From the NCBI RefSeq assembly GCF_015351025.1, contig NZ_JADKRV010000008.1:1-64000 (forward strand): 64,000 bases of DNA, in the 5' to 3' direction. Positions within the stretch are counted from its first letter, which is position 1, and the number at the start of each line of letters is the position of its first letter. Below the pieces are notes generated by a model that saw only the letters and a program-made list of their open reading frames with translations, searched no databases and was not told where the DNA came from. Source of the stretch: Curtobacterium sp. VKM Ac-1376 (GTDB lineage Bacteria > Actinomycetota > Actinomycetes > Actinomycetales > Microbacteriaceae). Both the position numbers and the translations under genes were made by a program. Positions 25,091 through 36,631 of this stretch are shown here, piece after piece.

Positions 25091-25564
25091 GGTCATGTGC
25101 ACGTCGGCGCGGACGTAGGGGCTCGGGATGAGTTCGTCCTCGCGCAGGTGCCGGAACCCGAACGACTCGTACAGGTGCACGGCGCTGGCGAGCTGCGCGT
25201 TGCTCTCCAGGTCGATGCGGCGTGCGCCGAGCTCGCGGGCCCGGTCGAGCGCCGCGGTGATGAGCTTCCGACCGGTGCCGTGGCCCTGGTGGTCGGGGGA
25301 GACGGCCATCTTCACGAGCTCGAACACGCCGGGGGTGGTGGGCACGACCCCGATGCACCCGATGACCCGGTCGTCGAGCCGGGCGACCAGGACGGCCCCG
25401 CCGCGCTCGACGACGCGTCCGACGGGGTCGCCGAGGAACACACGGTCCTCGTCCTCGAGCGTGAAGAACCTCGTGATCCACGCTTCGTTCAGCGCGCGGA
25501 AGGCGTCGGCGTCTGCGGGGGTGGCGAGGTCGGCGATGGTGACGGTGGAGGTCGCTTGGGGCAT
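25076..25564 (-). CDS. GNAT-family N-acetyltransferase
   Basis: 162 residues. Acetyl-CoA-binding motif A reads K-M-A-V-S-P-D-H-Q-G-H-G-T-G-R-K-L-I, close to the Q/RxxGxG/A consensus, followed by L-E-S-N-A-Q-L-A-S-A-V-H-L-Y-E-S-F-G-F, the usual motif B ending. Acceptor substrate unknown; many such proteins acetylate amino groups of small molecules. Divergent from the LysR gene with 68 bp between starts, so the regulator may act on it (inference). Confidence 0.85.
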   Translation of the reverse strand: MPQATSTVTIADLATPADADAFRALNEAWITRFFTLEDEDRVFLGDPVGRVVERGGAVLVARLDDRVIGCIGVVPTTPGVFELVKMAVSPDHQGHGTGRKLITAALDRARELGARRIDLESNAQLASAVHLYESFGFRHLREDELIPSPYVRADVHMTLDLH

Positions 25565-25632
25565 GCATCCATCCTCAGGTCACGATGGTGTCGCGTCCAA
25601 TACTCGTTCCCGCTGATCGATACGCTGGATGC

Positions 25633-26517
25633 ATGGATCGTGCACCGGACGTCGACCTCCGCCAGCTGCGGGCGTTCCTCGCGGTCGCTGACGAGCTGCA
25701 CTTCGGACGGGCGGCCGAGCGGCTCCGGATCGCCCAGCCCGCGCTGTCCCAGCAGATCCGCCGCACGGAGCGCGAACTCGGCGTCGACCTGTTCGTCCGG
25801 ACGAGCCGCAGCGTCGCCCTCACGGCCGCCGGCCAGGTGCTGCGGGGGCGTGCACGGTCGTTGCTCGGGCAGGTGCGCCGCGACCTCGACGAGACGGTCC
25901 GGGTGGGGCGGGGTGAGGCCGGCCGGCTCGACGTCGGGTTCGTCGTCTCCGCGCTGCCCCTCGGGCCGATCGAGCGCGTGCAGGCGTTCCGTGAGCGGTA
26001 CCCGCTGGTCCGGGTCGACCTGACCGAGGGCTACTCGTCGACGCTGCTCGCCCGGATCGTCCGGGGCGAGCTCGACCTGGCCGTCGTGCGCGACCCCGAT
26101 CCCGATCCTGCTGTCCGACTGCTGCCGTTCCGCTCCGAAGCGTTCGTCGCGGCCGTTCCACGCGGGCACCGCCTCGCTGATCGCACCACCATCCGGGGGC
26201 CGGAACTCGTCGACGAGCCGTTCGTGTTCTTCCCGGCGATCGCTGGTGCCCTGGCGACCGAACGGAACCTGGCGCCGGTCATCTCGGGAGGCCGTCGCCC
26301 GGTGATCGTGCAGGAGGCCACGACCTGGGCGACCGTGCTGCACCTGGTCGGCGTCGGCCTCGGGGTGACGGTCGTGCCCGAGAGCGCCGCGCTCGCCGCA
26401 CCGGAGACGGTGACGCTCCTGCCGCTCGAGGGCAGCGAGCACCGCAGCGAGCTTGCGTGGGCCATGCGCACCGACGACGACCGCGAGATCCTGCGCAACT
26501 TCGTCGCCGCGGACTGA
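25633..26517 (+). CDS. LysR-family transcriptional regulator
   Basis: 294 residues from ATG 25633. N-terminal helix-turn-helix (about 1-60): L-R-Q-L-R-A-F-L-A-V-A-D-E-L-H-F-G-R-A-A-(E) and A-Q-P-A-L-S-Q-Q-I-R-R; the remainder is the periplasmic-binding-like effector domain (L-D-V-G-F-V-V-S-A, G-V-G-L-G-V-T-V-V-P). TACGCT (25621-25626) lies 6 nt before the start, suggesting a leaderless mRNA and deciding against an in-frame GTG 16 codons upstream. Likely target: the divergent GNAT gene. Confidence 0.9.
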   Translation: MDRAPDVDLRQLRAFLAVADELHFGRAAERLRIAQPALSQQIRRTERELGVDLFVRTSRSVALTAAGQVLRGRARSLLGQVRRDLDETVRVGRGEAGRLDVGFVVSALPLGPIERVQAFRERYPLVRVDLTEGYSSTLLARIVRGELDLAVVRDPDPDPAVRLLPFRSEAFVAAVPRGHRLADRTTIRGPELVDEPFVFFPAIAGALATERNLAPVISGGRRPVIVQEATTWATVLHLVGVGLGVTVVPESAALAAPETVTLLPLEGSEHRSELAWAMRTDDDREILRNFVAAD

Positions 26518-26563
26518 CCGAGCGGACCGCGTGCGCGAACGGGAGCCGGGCGGGCGTCCTCGC

Positions 26564-26818
26564 TCAGCCGAGCGACAGGACGGGCGCCCGGTGGTCGCCG
26601 AGCTCGTCGACGTGCCACGGCCTCGCCCCGCGCAGCGTCAGCCCGAGCTGCACGAGCACGAACCCGACGTGCGGTTCGACGTCCGGGTCCCACGGCCCCT
26701 CGACACCCAGGCCGAACGCGCCGAGTTCGTCGTCGGCCTCGTCGCGCAGCGTCAGCCGCCAGAGTCCGTCACCGAGTTCCTCGACGACGGCCCAGCGGGC
26801 GTTGCCGAAGCGGCTCAC
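26564..26818 (-). CDS. 84-residue hypothetical protein coupled to the FBP gene
   Basis: From GTG 26818, overlapping the upstream stop by 4 bp (GTGA). Sequence features: S-R-F-G-N-A-R-W-A-V-V-E-E-L-G-D-G-L-W-R, then L-G-A-F-G-L-G-V-E-G-P-W-D and H-V-D-E-L-G-D-H. Acidic, soluble, no recognised family. Strict overlap and codon use like its neighbours support it as real. The tail codes S-L-G before the stop. Confidence 0.55.
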   Translation of the reverse strand: MSRFGNARWAVVEELGDGLWRLTLRDEADDELGAFGLGVEGPWDPDVEPHVGFVLVQLGLTLRGARPWHVDELGDHRAPVLSLG

Positions 26819-27297
26819 GCCGACTTCATGATGTCCGCGGTGAAGTTCTGCACGCGCTGGAGCAGCGAGGCGCCGCGCATCGCGATGGTCGCTGGTGGGT
26901 TCAGGTGCGGCGGTGCGGTGCGGATGAGCATCGAGCACCCGAGGTCCTCGCAGATGTAGGTGCCGATCGTGTTGCCGTTGCGTCCGGACTCCCCGGCGCG
27001 GGCGGCCGAGAACAGCCGCACCTGCGTCGCGGGCTGCGGCGAATGGCAGAACGAGCACATCGCGGCGATGCCGGGGCGCAGGGAGCCACCGGCGGAACGG
27101 ACGACGATGCCCACGGGCCGGTCGTCGATCCAGGACACGATGTACCCGCGGCGGGCGGCCTGCGGGTCGCGCCAGCCCAGGAACTCGCGCTCGTCCCACA
27201 GCATCTCGTGCAGGCCGGGGATCGGCAGCTGGGCGAGTTCGTCGGCGGTGGCGTTGACGAACGAGGATCGGATGTCGGCTTCGGTCAGTGGCTTCAC
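26815..27297 (-). CDS. FBP-domain (EF-G-binding, FusB/FusC-like) zinc protein
   Basis: 160 residues. The C-terminal half carries a four-cysteine treble-clef zinc site: M-C-S-F-C-H-S-P-Q and Y-I-C-E-D-L-G-C-S-M, with G-N-T-I-G-T-Y between, as in actinobacterial FBP-domain proteins related to fusidic-acid-resistance factors that bind EF-G. N-terminus M-K-P-L-T-E-A-D-I-R-S-S-F-V-N is typical. TAGGGT (27307-27312, minus strand) lies 9 nt before GTG 27297. Role in ribosome recycling is inferred from the family. Confidence 0.82.
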   Translation of the reverse strand: MKPLTEADIRSSFVNATADELAQLPIPGLHEMLWDEREFLGWRDPQAARRGYIVSWIDDRPVGIVVRSAGGSLRPGIAAMCSFCHSPQPATQVRLFSAARAGESGRNGNTIGTYICEDLGCSMLIRTAPPHLNPPATIAMRGASLLQRVQNFTADIMKSA

Positions 27298-27381
27298 GGT
27301 CCGCTCACCCTATGCCTCGCCCCCGACACGGTGGGTTCAGGACAGCCGCGTGGGCGACGGCGCGGTCTCGGATCGCCGCGT

Positions 27382-28119
27382 TCAGGACAGCCTGGAGGCG
27401 CGGATCGCCCCGAGCGCGCTGCTCCCGTCCGCCACCAGGACCGCCCGGCGCAGGGCGTCGCGGCCGACGCGTCGGGCCGCCGCGTCGTCCGCGGCGAACT
27501 CCACGAGCACGCGCGTCGACCGCACCATGGCGCGCGCACCGGGCACCCACGGGACCGCACGCTCGATGGATTCCGCGACCGCGACCGCAGCCGCGTGGTG
27601 CTGGGTCAGGTGGGCGCGTTCGTGGGCGACCACGGCCTCCAGTTCGTCGGTGCGCAACCGGTCTGCCAGGCCGGTGCTCACGAGCACGCCGCCGCTCCGG
27701 CCCGGCACGGCGCACGCCAGTGCGTGGTCGGCCTCGACGACGGCGACCGGGGTGCCGTCGATCTCGCGGTGCGGGGCGACGCCGGACCGCATCGCCTGGC
27801 GGACGGCCTCGTGCTCGGGGCCGGGGCGGACCCGCACGGCGACGACGAACGCGATCACTCCGAGCACCGCGACCCAGACGTTGAAGCCGTGCGTGGGGGA
27901 GCCGTCGCCGCCGAACAGCTCGGTGACCGGACGGTCGGCGAGGACGACGAGGGCTATCCCGGCGATGAACCCGACGACGCCGAGCAGCACCGCGACCGAC
28001 CAGCAGACCAGGGCCGTGCGCGGCAGGTCGATCGTCCAGGCGGAGCGGGTCAGGACCCGGGGCGCGAACCCGACCACCGCCAGGGCGAGGACGATGAGCG
28101 CGATGCCGGCGACGACCAC
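27382..28119 (-). CDS. M56-family membrane metallopeptidase (BlaR1-like)
   Basis: 245 residues. Three N-terminal membrane segments (about 2-18, 38-62, 82-97), then the zinc-protease motif V-V-A-H-E-R-A-H-L-T-Q-H-H, and a short soluble tail. It lacks the penicillin-binding sensor domain of true BlaR1. It follows a BlaI-type repressor by 13 nt, the standard pairing in which the protease triggers loss of the repressor. GTG 28119 has no good ribosome site. Confidence 0.85.
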   Translation of the reverse strand: MVVAGIALIVLALAVVGFAPRVLTRSAWTIDLPRTALVCWSVAVLLGVVGFIAGIALVVLADRPVTELFGGDGSPTHGFNVWVAVLGVIAFVVAVRVRPGPEHEAVRQAMRSGVAPHREIDGTPVAVVEADHALACAVPGRSGGVLVSTGLADRLRTDELEAVVAHERAHLTQHHAAAVAVAESIERAVPWVPGARAMVRSTRVLVEFAADDAAARRVGRDALRRAVLVADGSSALGAIRASRLS

Positions 28120-28132
28120 GGTCCGCAGCCGG

Positions 28133-28507
28133 TCAGGAGCGGGCGCGGGCGTCGAGGGCGCGGCGCAGGGCCTCGAGGTCGTCCGAGGCGAGCGAGCCGG
28201 TGAACTGCAGCAACGCGGCCTCGCGGTCGGCCGAGGCGGCGAGTGCGCTCGACATCAGGGATGCGGTCTGTTCGTCGCGGCTGTGCACGGCGCGGAACGT
28301 CAGCGGAGCGTCGTCGTGCTGCTCTCGTTCCACCTGGCCCTTGCGGCCGAGGCGGTCGAGCACGGTGAGCACGGTCGTCAGCGCGGGGCGGGGCTCCGGG
28401 AACGCGTCGAGCACCTGGCGTGCGGTGAGCCCGGCGTCGGCGGACCGGAGTGCCTCGAGCACCGCCTGCTCCAGCTGCCCGCGGGGGCGCGATCGTTGTC
28501 CGGCCAT
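28133..28507 (-). CDS. BlaI/MecI/CopY-family repressor
   Basis: 124 residues. Winged helix read from L-E-Q-A-V-L-E-A-L-R-S-A, L-T-A-R-Q-V-L-D-A-F and T-T-V-L-T-V-L-D-R-L-G-R-K-G-Q-V-E-R, the family signature, plus a helical dimerisation tail. TAGAAT (28514-28519, minus strand) stands exactly 6 nt before the ATG, so this promoter is probably leaderless. Forms an operon with the M56 protease. Target genes beyond autoregulation are not visible in the window. Confidence 0.9.
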   Translation of the reverse strand: MAGQRSRPRGQLEQAVLEALRSADAGLTARQVLDAFPEPRPALTTVLTVLDRLGRKGQVEREQHDDAPLTFRAVHSRDEQTASLMSSALAASADREAALLQFTGSLASDDLEALRRALDARARS

Positions 28508-28568
28508 CCCCGCATTCTACGAGATGTCGAAGACCGGCCCACGACACACGCCCGTAACGCGGTCTCGG

Positions 28569-28574
28569 TATGCT
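28569..28574 (+). promoter_or_regulatory. -10 box of the glycine cleavage operon
   Basis: TATGCT just upstream of the riboswitch; transcription would start near 28581, about 30 nt before the first aptamer. No convincing -35 box. Confidence 0.5.
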
Positions 28575-28607
28575 CTGGGCGGACAACTGAACACACCGGC
28601 CGCTCAT

Positions 28608-28850
28608 CCGTCGCGGGAGACGCCGTGCACGTGCCCCCGGGTACGTCGTGCCTTCGGGTACACCGTGCCCCCGGGCGCACGCACGGCACCGAAGGAGCAA
28701 TCCCCCCGTCAATCTCTCAGGTCCCACACCGCAGCGGACAGGCCACTCTGAAAAGCAGACGCTCGGTCGTCTCGCCCACGGTGAAAGCCGCCGGACCTCA
28801 CGGGCCGCGGTGAAACTCTCAGGCCCATGACAGAGGGGGAGTTCCACCCG
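28608..28850 (+). ncRNA. Tandem glycine riboswitch
   Basis: Two glycine aptamers before gcvT. First: GCGGGAGACG ... CACCGAAGGAGCAA ... AATCTCTCAGGTC ... GGACAG ... CTCTGAAAAGC. Second (from about 28762): CACGGTGAAAGCC ... GCGGTGAAACTCTCAGGCC ... GACAGAGGGGGA. The A-A-G-G-x-G-C-A-A, CTCTCAGG and GACAGAG blocks are the conserved glycine-binding core. Arm GCCGTGC (28622-28628) / GCACGGC (28681-28687) in aptamer 1 is enlarged to 66 nt and built from three 17-nt repeats starting at 28631, 28648 and 28665. Glycine binding normally turns gcv expression on. No separate terminator hairpin is evident. Confidence 0.9.
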
Positions 28851-28892
28851 GCGATCGTCGCCGGGCCCTGCCGATGCCAGGAGAACTCCGCC

Positions 28893-30038
28893 ATGAGTCC
28901 GTCCCCAACGCCCGCTCCGGGTCAGCGTTCGTCGCCCCTCGAAGCCGTGCACGACGCCGCCGGTGCGACCTTCACCGACTTCGCCGGGTACCGCATGCCC
29001 GTGCGCTACTCGTCCGACCTCGCCGAGCACCACGCCGTCCGCCAGGCCGCCGGTGTGTTCGACCTGTCGCACATGGCCGAGATCGGGGTGACCGGCCCCG
29101 ACGCCGTCGCGTTCCTCGACCACGCGCTCGCCGGGTCCTTCGGTGCGATGCCCGTCGGCCGCGCCAAGTACTCCCTGCTGCTCGCCGAGGACGGCGGGAT
29201 CCTCGACGACCTGGTCGTCTACCGCACGGACGACGACGTCTTCCTCGTCGTCGCGAACGCCTCGAACCGTGACGTCGCGGTGTCCGCGCTCACCGCACGG
29301 GCCGAGGGCTTGGACGTCGAGGTCTCCGACGACTCCGACACCACGGCACTCGTCGCGATCCAGGGCCCCGCGGCGGCCGGCACGCTCGACGCGCTCGTCG
29401 TCGCCGACCGTCTGCAGCCCGAGACCCCGCTCGACGAGCTCGGCTACTACCGCGTCCTGCACGCCCTGTTCGACGGCGCCGACGTGCTCGTCGCACGCAC
29501 CGGCTACACCGGCGAGGACGGCTTCGAGGTCTACAGCGACCCGGACACCGCGCCCGTCCTCTGGGACGCCCTGCTCGAGGCCGGAGCCGACCGCGGGGTC
29601 GTCCCCGCCGGGCTCGCGGCCCGCGACACCCTGCGGCTCGAGGCCGGCATGCCGCTGTACGGGCACGAGCTCGGCACCGACGTCCGTCCGGCCCAGGCCG
29701 GCCTCGGCCGCGTCGTCGCCAAGGACGGCGACTTCGTCGGAGCGGCCGGTGTCACCCCCTCCGAGGACGCCCGCGTGCTCGTCGGTCTGGTGACCGAGGG
29801 CCGCCGTGCTCCACGGGCCGGCTACGACGTCGTGCTCGACGGGACGGTCGTCGGCACCGTGACCTCGGGCGCGCTCTCGCCGACGCTCGGACACCCCGTC
29901 GCGATGGCCTTCGTCGACCCGGCAGCGCTCGCCGCCGTGTCGGACGGGGCACAGGTCCTCCACATCGACGTCCGCGGGACGGCCGTCCCCAGCACCGTCT
30001 CCGCGTTCCCCTTCTACCGCCGCGCCTCGAAAGGCTGA
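28893..30038 (+). CDS. gcvT: Glycine cleavage system aminomethyltransferase (T protein)
   Basis: 381 residues from ATG 28893 (AGGAGAA 9 nt upstream). Transfers the methylene group from aminomethyl-lipoyl-H protein to tetrahydrofolate, releasing ammonia. Family marks: [21 protein letters not shown] (the catalytic Asp lies nearby), [11 protein letters not shown] and [19 protein letters not shown]. First gene of the gcv operon, 4 nt before gcvH. An in-frame ATG further upstream lies inside the riboswitch. Confidence 0.94.
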   Translation: MSPSPTPAPGQRSSPLEAVHDAAGATFTDFAGYRMPVRYSSDLAEHHAVRQAAGVFDLSHMAEIGVTGPDAVAFLDHALAGSFGAMPVGRAKYSLLLAEDGGILDDLVVYRTDDDVFLVVANASNRDVAVSALTARAEGLDVEVSDDSDTTALVAIQGPAAAGTLDALVVADRLQPETPLDELGYYRVLHALFDGADVLVARTGYTGEDGFEVYSDPDTAPVLWDALLEAGADRGVVPAGLAARDTLRLEAGMPLYGHELGTDVRPAQAGLGRVVAKDGDFVGAAGVTPSEDARVLVGLVTEGRRAPRAGYDVVLDGTVVGTVTSGALSPTLGHPVAMAFVDPAALAAVSDGAQVLHIDVRGTAVPSTVSAFPFYRRASKG

Positions 30039-30042
30039 TGTC

Positions 30043-30416
30043 ATGACCGACCAGACCGCACTCCAGTACACGGCCGACCACGAGTGGCTGCTCGTCGAGG
30101 GCGACACCGTCACCGTCGGCATCACCGACCACGCGGCCGAGCAGCTCGGCGACGTCGTCTACGTCGAGCTCCCCGCCGTCGGCACCGCCACCACGGCCGG
30201 CGAGCAGATCGGCGAGATCGAGTCGACCAAGAGCGTCGGCGAGCTCTTCGCGCCGATCGAGGGCGAGGTCATCGCGGTGAACGACGCCGTCGTCGACACC
30301 CCTGACACCGTCAACCAGGACCCGTTCGGAGCCGGCTGGCTCGTGAAGATCAGGGTCGACGGCACGTCCTTCCCCGAGGACCTGATGGACCACGACGCCT
30401 ACCGGGCCTCCATCGC

Positions 30417-30420
<4 letters not shown>
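30043..30420 (+). CDS. gcvH: Glycine cleavage system H protein
   Basis: 125 residues. Lipoyl carrier that shuttles the aminomethyl group among P, T and L proteins. The lipoylated residue is Lys63 in [16 protein letters not shown] near the start and G-D-V-V-Y-V-E-L-P are standard. Sits 4 nt after gcvT and overlaps gcvP by 4 bp (ATGA). The lipoamide dehydrogenase (L protein) is not in the window. Confidence 0.95.
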
Positions 30421-33338
<2,918 letters not shown>

Positions 33339-33481
33339 TCCCGACGGGCGCCGGCGCCCCGTCGCGCTCGTCGCCCCGCGCCTCGTGCCCCGTCCGGTCC
33401 TCCGGCGGGGCACGGTGGCGTCCGGAGGGATCGGGCGGCCGGTGTGCGATCACGTTCGGTCGGCGTCGGCCGGTATCGACT

Positions 33482-33528
33482 GGTCACGAACCGTCGCCCA
33501 GGCCAGTGCCGAGCGACTGTTCGTGACC
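33482..33528. repeat. Palindromic intergenic element
   Basis: In the 516-bp gap after gcvP, GGTCACGAAC (33482-33491) and GTTCGTGACC (33519-33528) are perfect inverted arms, with an inner GTCGC/GCGAC stem. The arms match those near 14169 and 56450. No gene is supported in 33339-33700. Confidence 0.6.
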
Positions 33529-33695
33529 GCTCAACGGCGGACGCACGGCAGGCCGTGACCGCCGGCAGGGCGCCTGAAGCATCTACCCCTGAGCGATGCT
33601 CGGCCGATCCCCGACTTGCACAGAAGTGTGCCGGAGTGCAACGGATTTCATGCGGCTGCAACAAAAACGCACCCTTCACCCGCAGGCGCGCGAAT

Positions 33696-33788
33696 CTTGC
33701 ATCGTCTCGCAACGATCGTGCAAGTTGGTTACCGGCGTGTAACCGTTCGCCCCAGGGTTTGGACGGCACTGTTCACCTTGCCTACAGT
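33696..33788 (+). promoter_or_regulatory. Promoter region of the first peptide transporter
   Basis: TTGGAC (33759-33764), 18 nt, TACAGT (33783-33788) is a plausible promoter. Upstream lie two inverted repeats: CTTGC-ATCGT with ACGAT-C-GCAAG-like arms (33696-33724) and GGTTAC-6 nt-GTAACC (33727-33744), well placed as regulator sites. AGGAGG at 33845-33850 follows. Confidence 0.55.
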
Positions 33789-33854
33789 GCAGATGTCAAA
33801 CGCGCCCGGGTGACACCGCTGTGCCCTTGCGCGTCCCATGCACCAGGAGGAACC

Positions 33855-35480
33855 TTGATCAAGAAGCGCGCCGGGCTTTCCGCCCTCGCCGTGCTCGGGG
33901 CCACAGCACTCGCCCTGACCGCCTGCTCCAGCAACAGCTCCGACGGGGGTGACTCGGGCTCGGCGAACGCGTCCGGGATCGTCACCACGAACGGCAGCGA
34001 GCCGCAGAACCCGCTGATCCCGTCGAACACCACCGAGACCGGTGGCGGCAAGATCATCGACTCGCTCTTCGAAGGCCTCGTCTCGTACGACGCCGACGGC
34101 AAGCCGGTCAACGAGGTCGCGAAGAGCATCGACACCGATGACTCGAAGACCTTCGACATCACGCTGAACACGAACTACACCTTCACGAACGGCGAGAAGG
34201 TCACCGCCGAGTCCTTCACCAAGGCGTGGGACTGGGCTGCACAGAAGTCCAACGCCCAGGGCGCCAGCTACTTCTTCGAGAACATCGAGGGCTACGACGC
34301 CGACAAGGACTCGGAGCTGACCGGCCTCAAGGTCGTCGACGACGACGAGTTCACCGTGACGCTGAAGTCGGCGCAGTCCGACTTCCCGCTGTCGCTCGGC
34401 TACTCGGCGTTCGTGCCGCTGCCGTCCTCGTTCTACGACGACACCAAGGCGTTCGGTGAGAACCCGATCGGCAACGGTCCGTACAAGCTCGACGGCAAGG
34501 ATGCCTGGACCCACAACCAGTCCATCAAGCTCGTCACCAACAAGGACTACGAGGGCAAGCGCAAGCCGAAGAACGGTGGTCTCACGATCACGTTCTACTC
34601 CTCGCAGGACACCGCGTACTCCGACGCGCAGGGCGGCAACCTCGACGTCCTCGACGCCGTGCCGGACAGCGCGTTCAAGACGTACAAGTCGGACTTCCCG
34701 GACTCGAACGTCAACCAGCCGGCCGCCATCTTCCAGGCGATCTACCTGCCGTACTACCTCGACCACTGGAAGGGCGAGGAAGGCACGCTGCGCCGTGAGG
34801 CCATCTCGATGGCCATCAACCGCGAGCAGATCACCGACAAGATCTTCGACGGCACGCGCACCCCGGCGAAGGACTTCACGTCGCCGGTGATCGCGGGTTG
34901 GAACGACGACCTCGAGGGTTCGGACGTCCTGGACTACGACCAGGACGAGGCCAAGAAGCTCTGGGCCCAGGCCGACAAGATCTCGAAGTACGACGACACG
35001 CTCACCATCACGTACAACGCGGATGGTGGCCACGAGGCCTGGGTGACCGCGGTCACGAACTCGATCTCGAACACGCTCGGCATCAAGGCCGAGGGCAACG
35101 CGATCCCGACGTTCCAGGAAGCACTGGACCTCCAGACGAACGACAAGCTCACGGGCGGTAGCCGCACCGGTTGGCAGGCCGACTACCCGTCGCTGTACAA
35201 CTTCCTCGGCCCGACCATGGGCGAGGGCTCGTCGAACAACTACTCGCGGTACGACTCCAAGGAGTACAACGAGCTGCTCGCTGAGGGCCGTTCGGCCGCG
35301 ACCGTCGAAGAGGGCAACAAGGCCTTCGACCAGGCACAGGAGCTCCTGTTCAAGGACCTGCCCGAGATCCCGCTCTGGTACTCCAACGTGACCGGTGTCT
35401 GGAACGCGGACAACGTGTCCAACGTGAAGTTCGGTTGGAACTCGGTGCCGCTGTACTACGACATCGAGGTCAAGAACTGA
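33855..35480 (+). CDS. Peptide ABC transporter substrate-binding lipoprotein (DppA/OppA family)
   Basis: 541 residues from TTG 33855. Signal peptide with lipobox L-T-A-C (Cys24), then a low-complexity Ser/Gly linker and an SBP family 5 body: Y-T-F-T-N-G-E-K-V-T-A-E-S-F-T-K-A-W-D and N-P-I-G-N-G-P-Y-K-L are typical. Binds oligopeptides outside the membrane and hands them to the permease encoded next. AGGAGG four nt before the TTG and the immediate signal peptide fix this start; the frame is open 137 codons further upstream but that part is non-coding promoter. A hairpin after the gene likely sets its excess over the permease. Confidence 0.9.
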   Translation: MIKKRAGLSALAVLGATALALTACSSNSSDGGDSGSANASGIVTTNGSEPQNPLIPSNTTETGGGKIIDSLFEGLVSYDADGKPVNEVAKSIDTDDSKTFDITLNTNYTFTNGEKVTAESFTKAWDWAAQKSNAQGASYFFENIEGYDADKDSELTGLKVVDDDEFTVTLKSAQSDFPLSLGYSAFVPLPSSFYDDTKAFGENPIGNGPYKLDGKDAWTHNQSIKLVTNKDYEGKRKPKNGGLTITFYSSQDTAYSDAQGGNLDVLDAVPDSAFKTYKSDFPDSNVNQPAAIFQAIYLPYYLDHWKGEEGTLRREAISMAINREQITDKIFDGTRTPAKDFTSPVIAGWNDDLEGSDVLDYDQDEAKKLWAQADKISKYDDTLTITYNADGGHEAWVTAVTNSISNTLGIKAEGNAIPTFQEALDLQTNDKLTGGSRTGWQADYPSLYNFLGPTMGEGSSNNYSRYDSKEYNELLAEGRSAATVEEGNKAFDQAQELLFKDLPEIPLWYSNVTGVWNADNVSNVKFGWNSVPLYYDIEVKN

Positions 35481-35535
35481 TCTAGGTCTCCCAGAGACCA
35501 AAGCGCGAGCAGGTATCCTGCCTCGCGACCACCGG

Positions 35536-35574
35536 ACGGGGGTTCGGGGACCACTTCGGTCCCCGAACCCCCGT
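35536..35574 (+). terminator. Attenuating hairpin between SBP and permease genes
   Basis: Perfect 17-bp stem (35536-35552 with 35558-35574, starting ACGGGGGTTCGGGG), five-base loop. Lies inside the transporter operon, so it probably stabilises SBP mRNA or partly terminates it. No other feature is seen in the 221-bp gap. Confidence 0.7.
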
Positions 35575-35701
35575 ACCACGGTGACAACACCCCCACATCG
35601 CGGGCGCCCTCCCGCACCGGACATCCGTGCCGACCCTCGGACCGTCCACCCCTCACCACAATGAACCTGATCGACATCGCTCCGGACCGGGCAGTGATCT
35701 G

Positions 35702-36631
35702 ATGCTCTGGTACCTCGGCAAGCGCCTCCTGCAACTCATCCCCGTGTTCTTCGGGGCCACGTTCCTCATCTACTTCATGGTCTTCTCGCTGCCCGGCGAC
35801 CCGATCGCCGCGCTGTTCGGCGACCGTCAGCCGTCGCCGCAGGTCATCGAGACGCTCCGGCAGCAGTACAACCTCGACAAGCCGTTCATCGTGCAGTACC
35901 TGCTCTGGATCGGCGGCGTGTTCCGTGGTGACCTCGGCCTGACGTACTCGGGTCAGCCGGTCAGCTCGCAGCTCGCCCAGGCCTTCCCGATCACGGCGCG
36001 CCTGGCCATCCTCGCGCTCGTGTTCGAGGCGGTCGCCGGCATCGTCGTCGGCGTCATCGCCGGCCTCCGCAAGGGCAAGCTGTTCGACGCCAGCGCGCTC
36101 GTCGTGTCGCTCCTGCTCATCTCGGTGCCGACCTTCGTCGTCGGGTTCGTGCTGCAGTACGTGTTCGGCATCAAGCTCGGGCTGTTCCGTGTGACCGTCT
36201 CCGGCGAAGCGCCGTGGGACGAACTCGTCCTGCCGGCGATCGTGCTCGCGTCCGTGTCGTTCGCCTACATCGTCCGGCTCACCCGCGCGAGCGTGGCGGA
36301 GAACACCACCGCGGACTTCGTGCGGACCGCGACCGCGAAGGGCCTGCCCCGTCGGCGCGTCGTCGGTGTGCACATCTTCCGCAACTCGCTCATCCCCGTG
36401 GTGACCTACCTGGGTGTCGACATCGGCAACCTGATGGTCGGCGCGATCGTCACCGAGGGCATCTTCAACATCCATGGTGTGGGTGGCACGGTGTTCCAGG
36501 CCGTCAAGCTCGGCGAGGGCCCGACCGTGGTCTCCTTCGTCGCCGTGATGGTCATCATCTTCATGCTCGCCAACCTCCTGGTCGACCTGCTCTACGCCGT
36601 CCTGGACCCGAGGATCCGCTATGCCAAGTAA
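35702..36631 (+). CDS. Peptide ABC transporter permease (DppB type)
   Basis: 309 residues from ATG 35702 (W-Y-L-G-K-R-L-L-Q-L-I-P-V-F-F-G-A-T-F-L). About six membrane helices, periplasmic loop with D-P-I-A-A-L-F-G-D, and the cytoplasmic E-A-A-like loop R-T-A-T-A-K-G-L-P-R-R-R-V-V-G that docks on the ATPase. An upstream in-frame start at 35627 is rejected since the family starts with the first helix. Overlaps the next gene by 11 bp. Confidence 0.92.
   Translation: MLWYLGKRLLQLIPVFFGATFLIYFMVFSLPGDPIAALFGDRQPSPQVIETLRQQYNLDKPFIVQYLLWIGGVFRGDLGLTYSGQPVSSQLAQAFPITARLAILALVFEAVAGIVVGVIAGLRKGKLFDASALVVSLLLISVPTFVVGFVLQYVFGIKLGLFRVTVSGEAPWDELVLPAIVLASVSFAYIVRLTRASVAENTTADFVRTATAKGLPRRRVVGVHIFRNSLIPVVTYLGVDIGNLMVGAIVTEGIFNIHGVGGTVFQAVKLGEGPTVVSFVAVMVIIFMLANLLVDLLYAVLDPRIRYAK

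Noticed and set aside
33444-33854. N-terminal extension of the first SBP by 137 codons
   Set aside because: Would place promoter, inverted repeats and ribosome site inside the gene; a signal peptide starts at TTG 33855.
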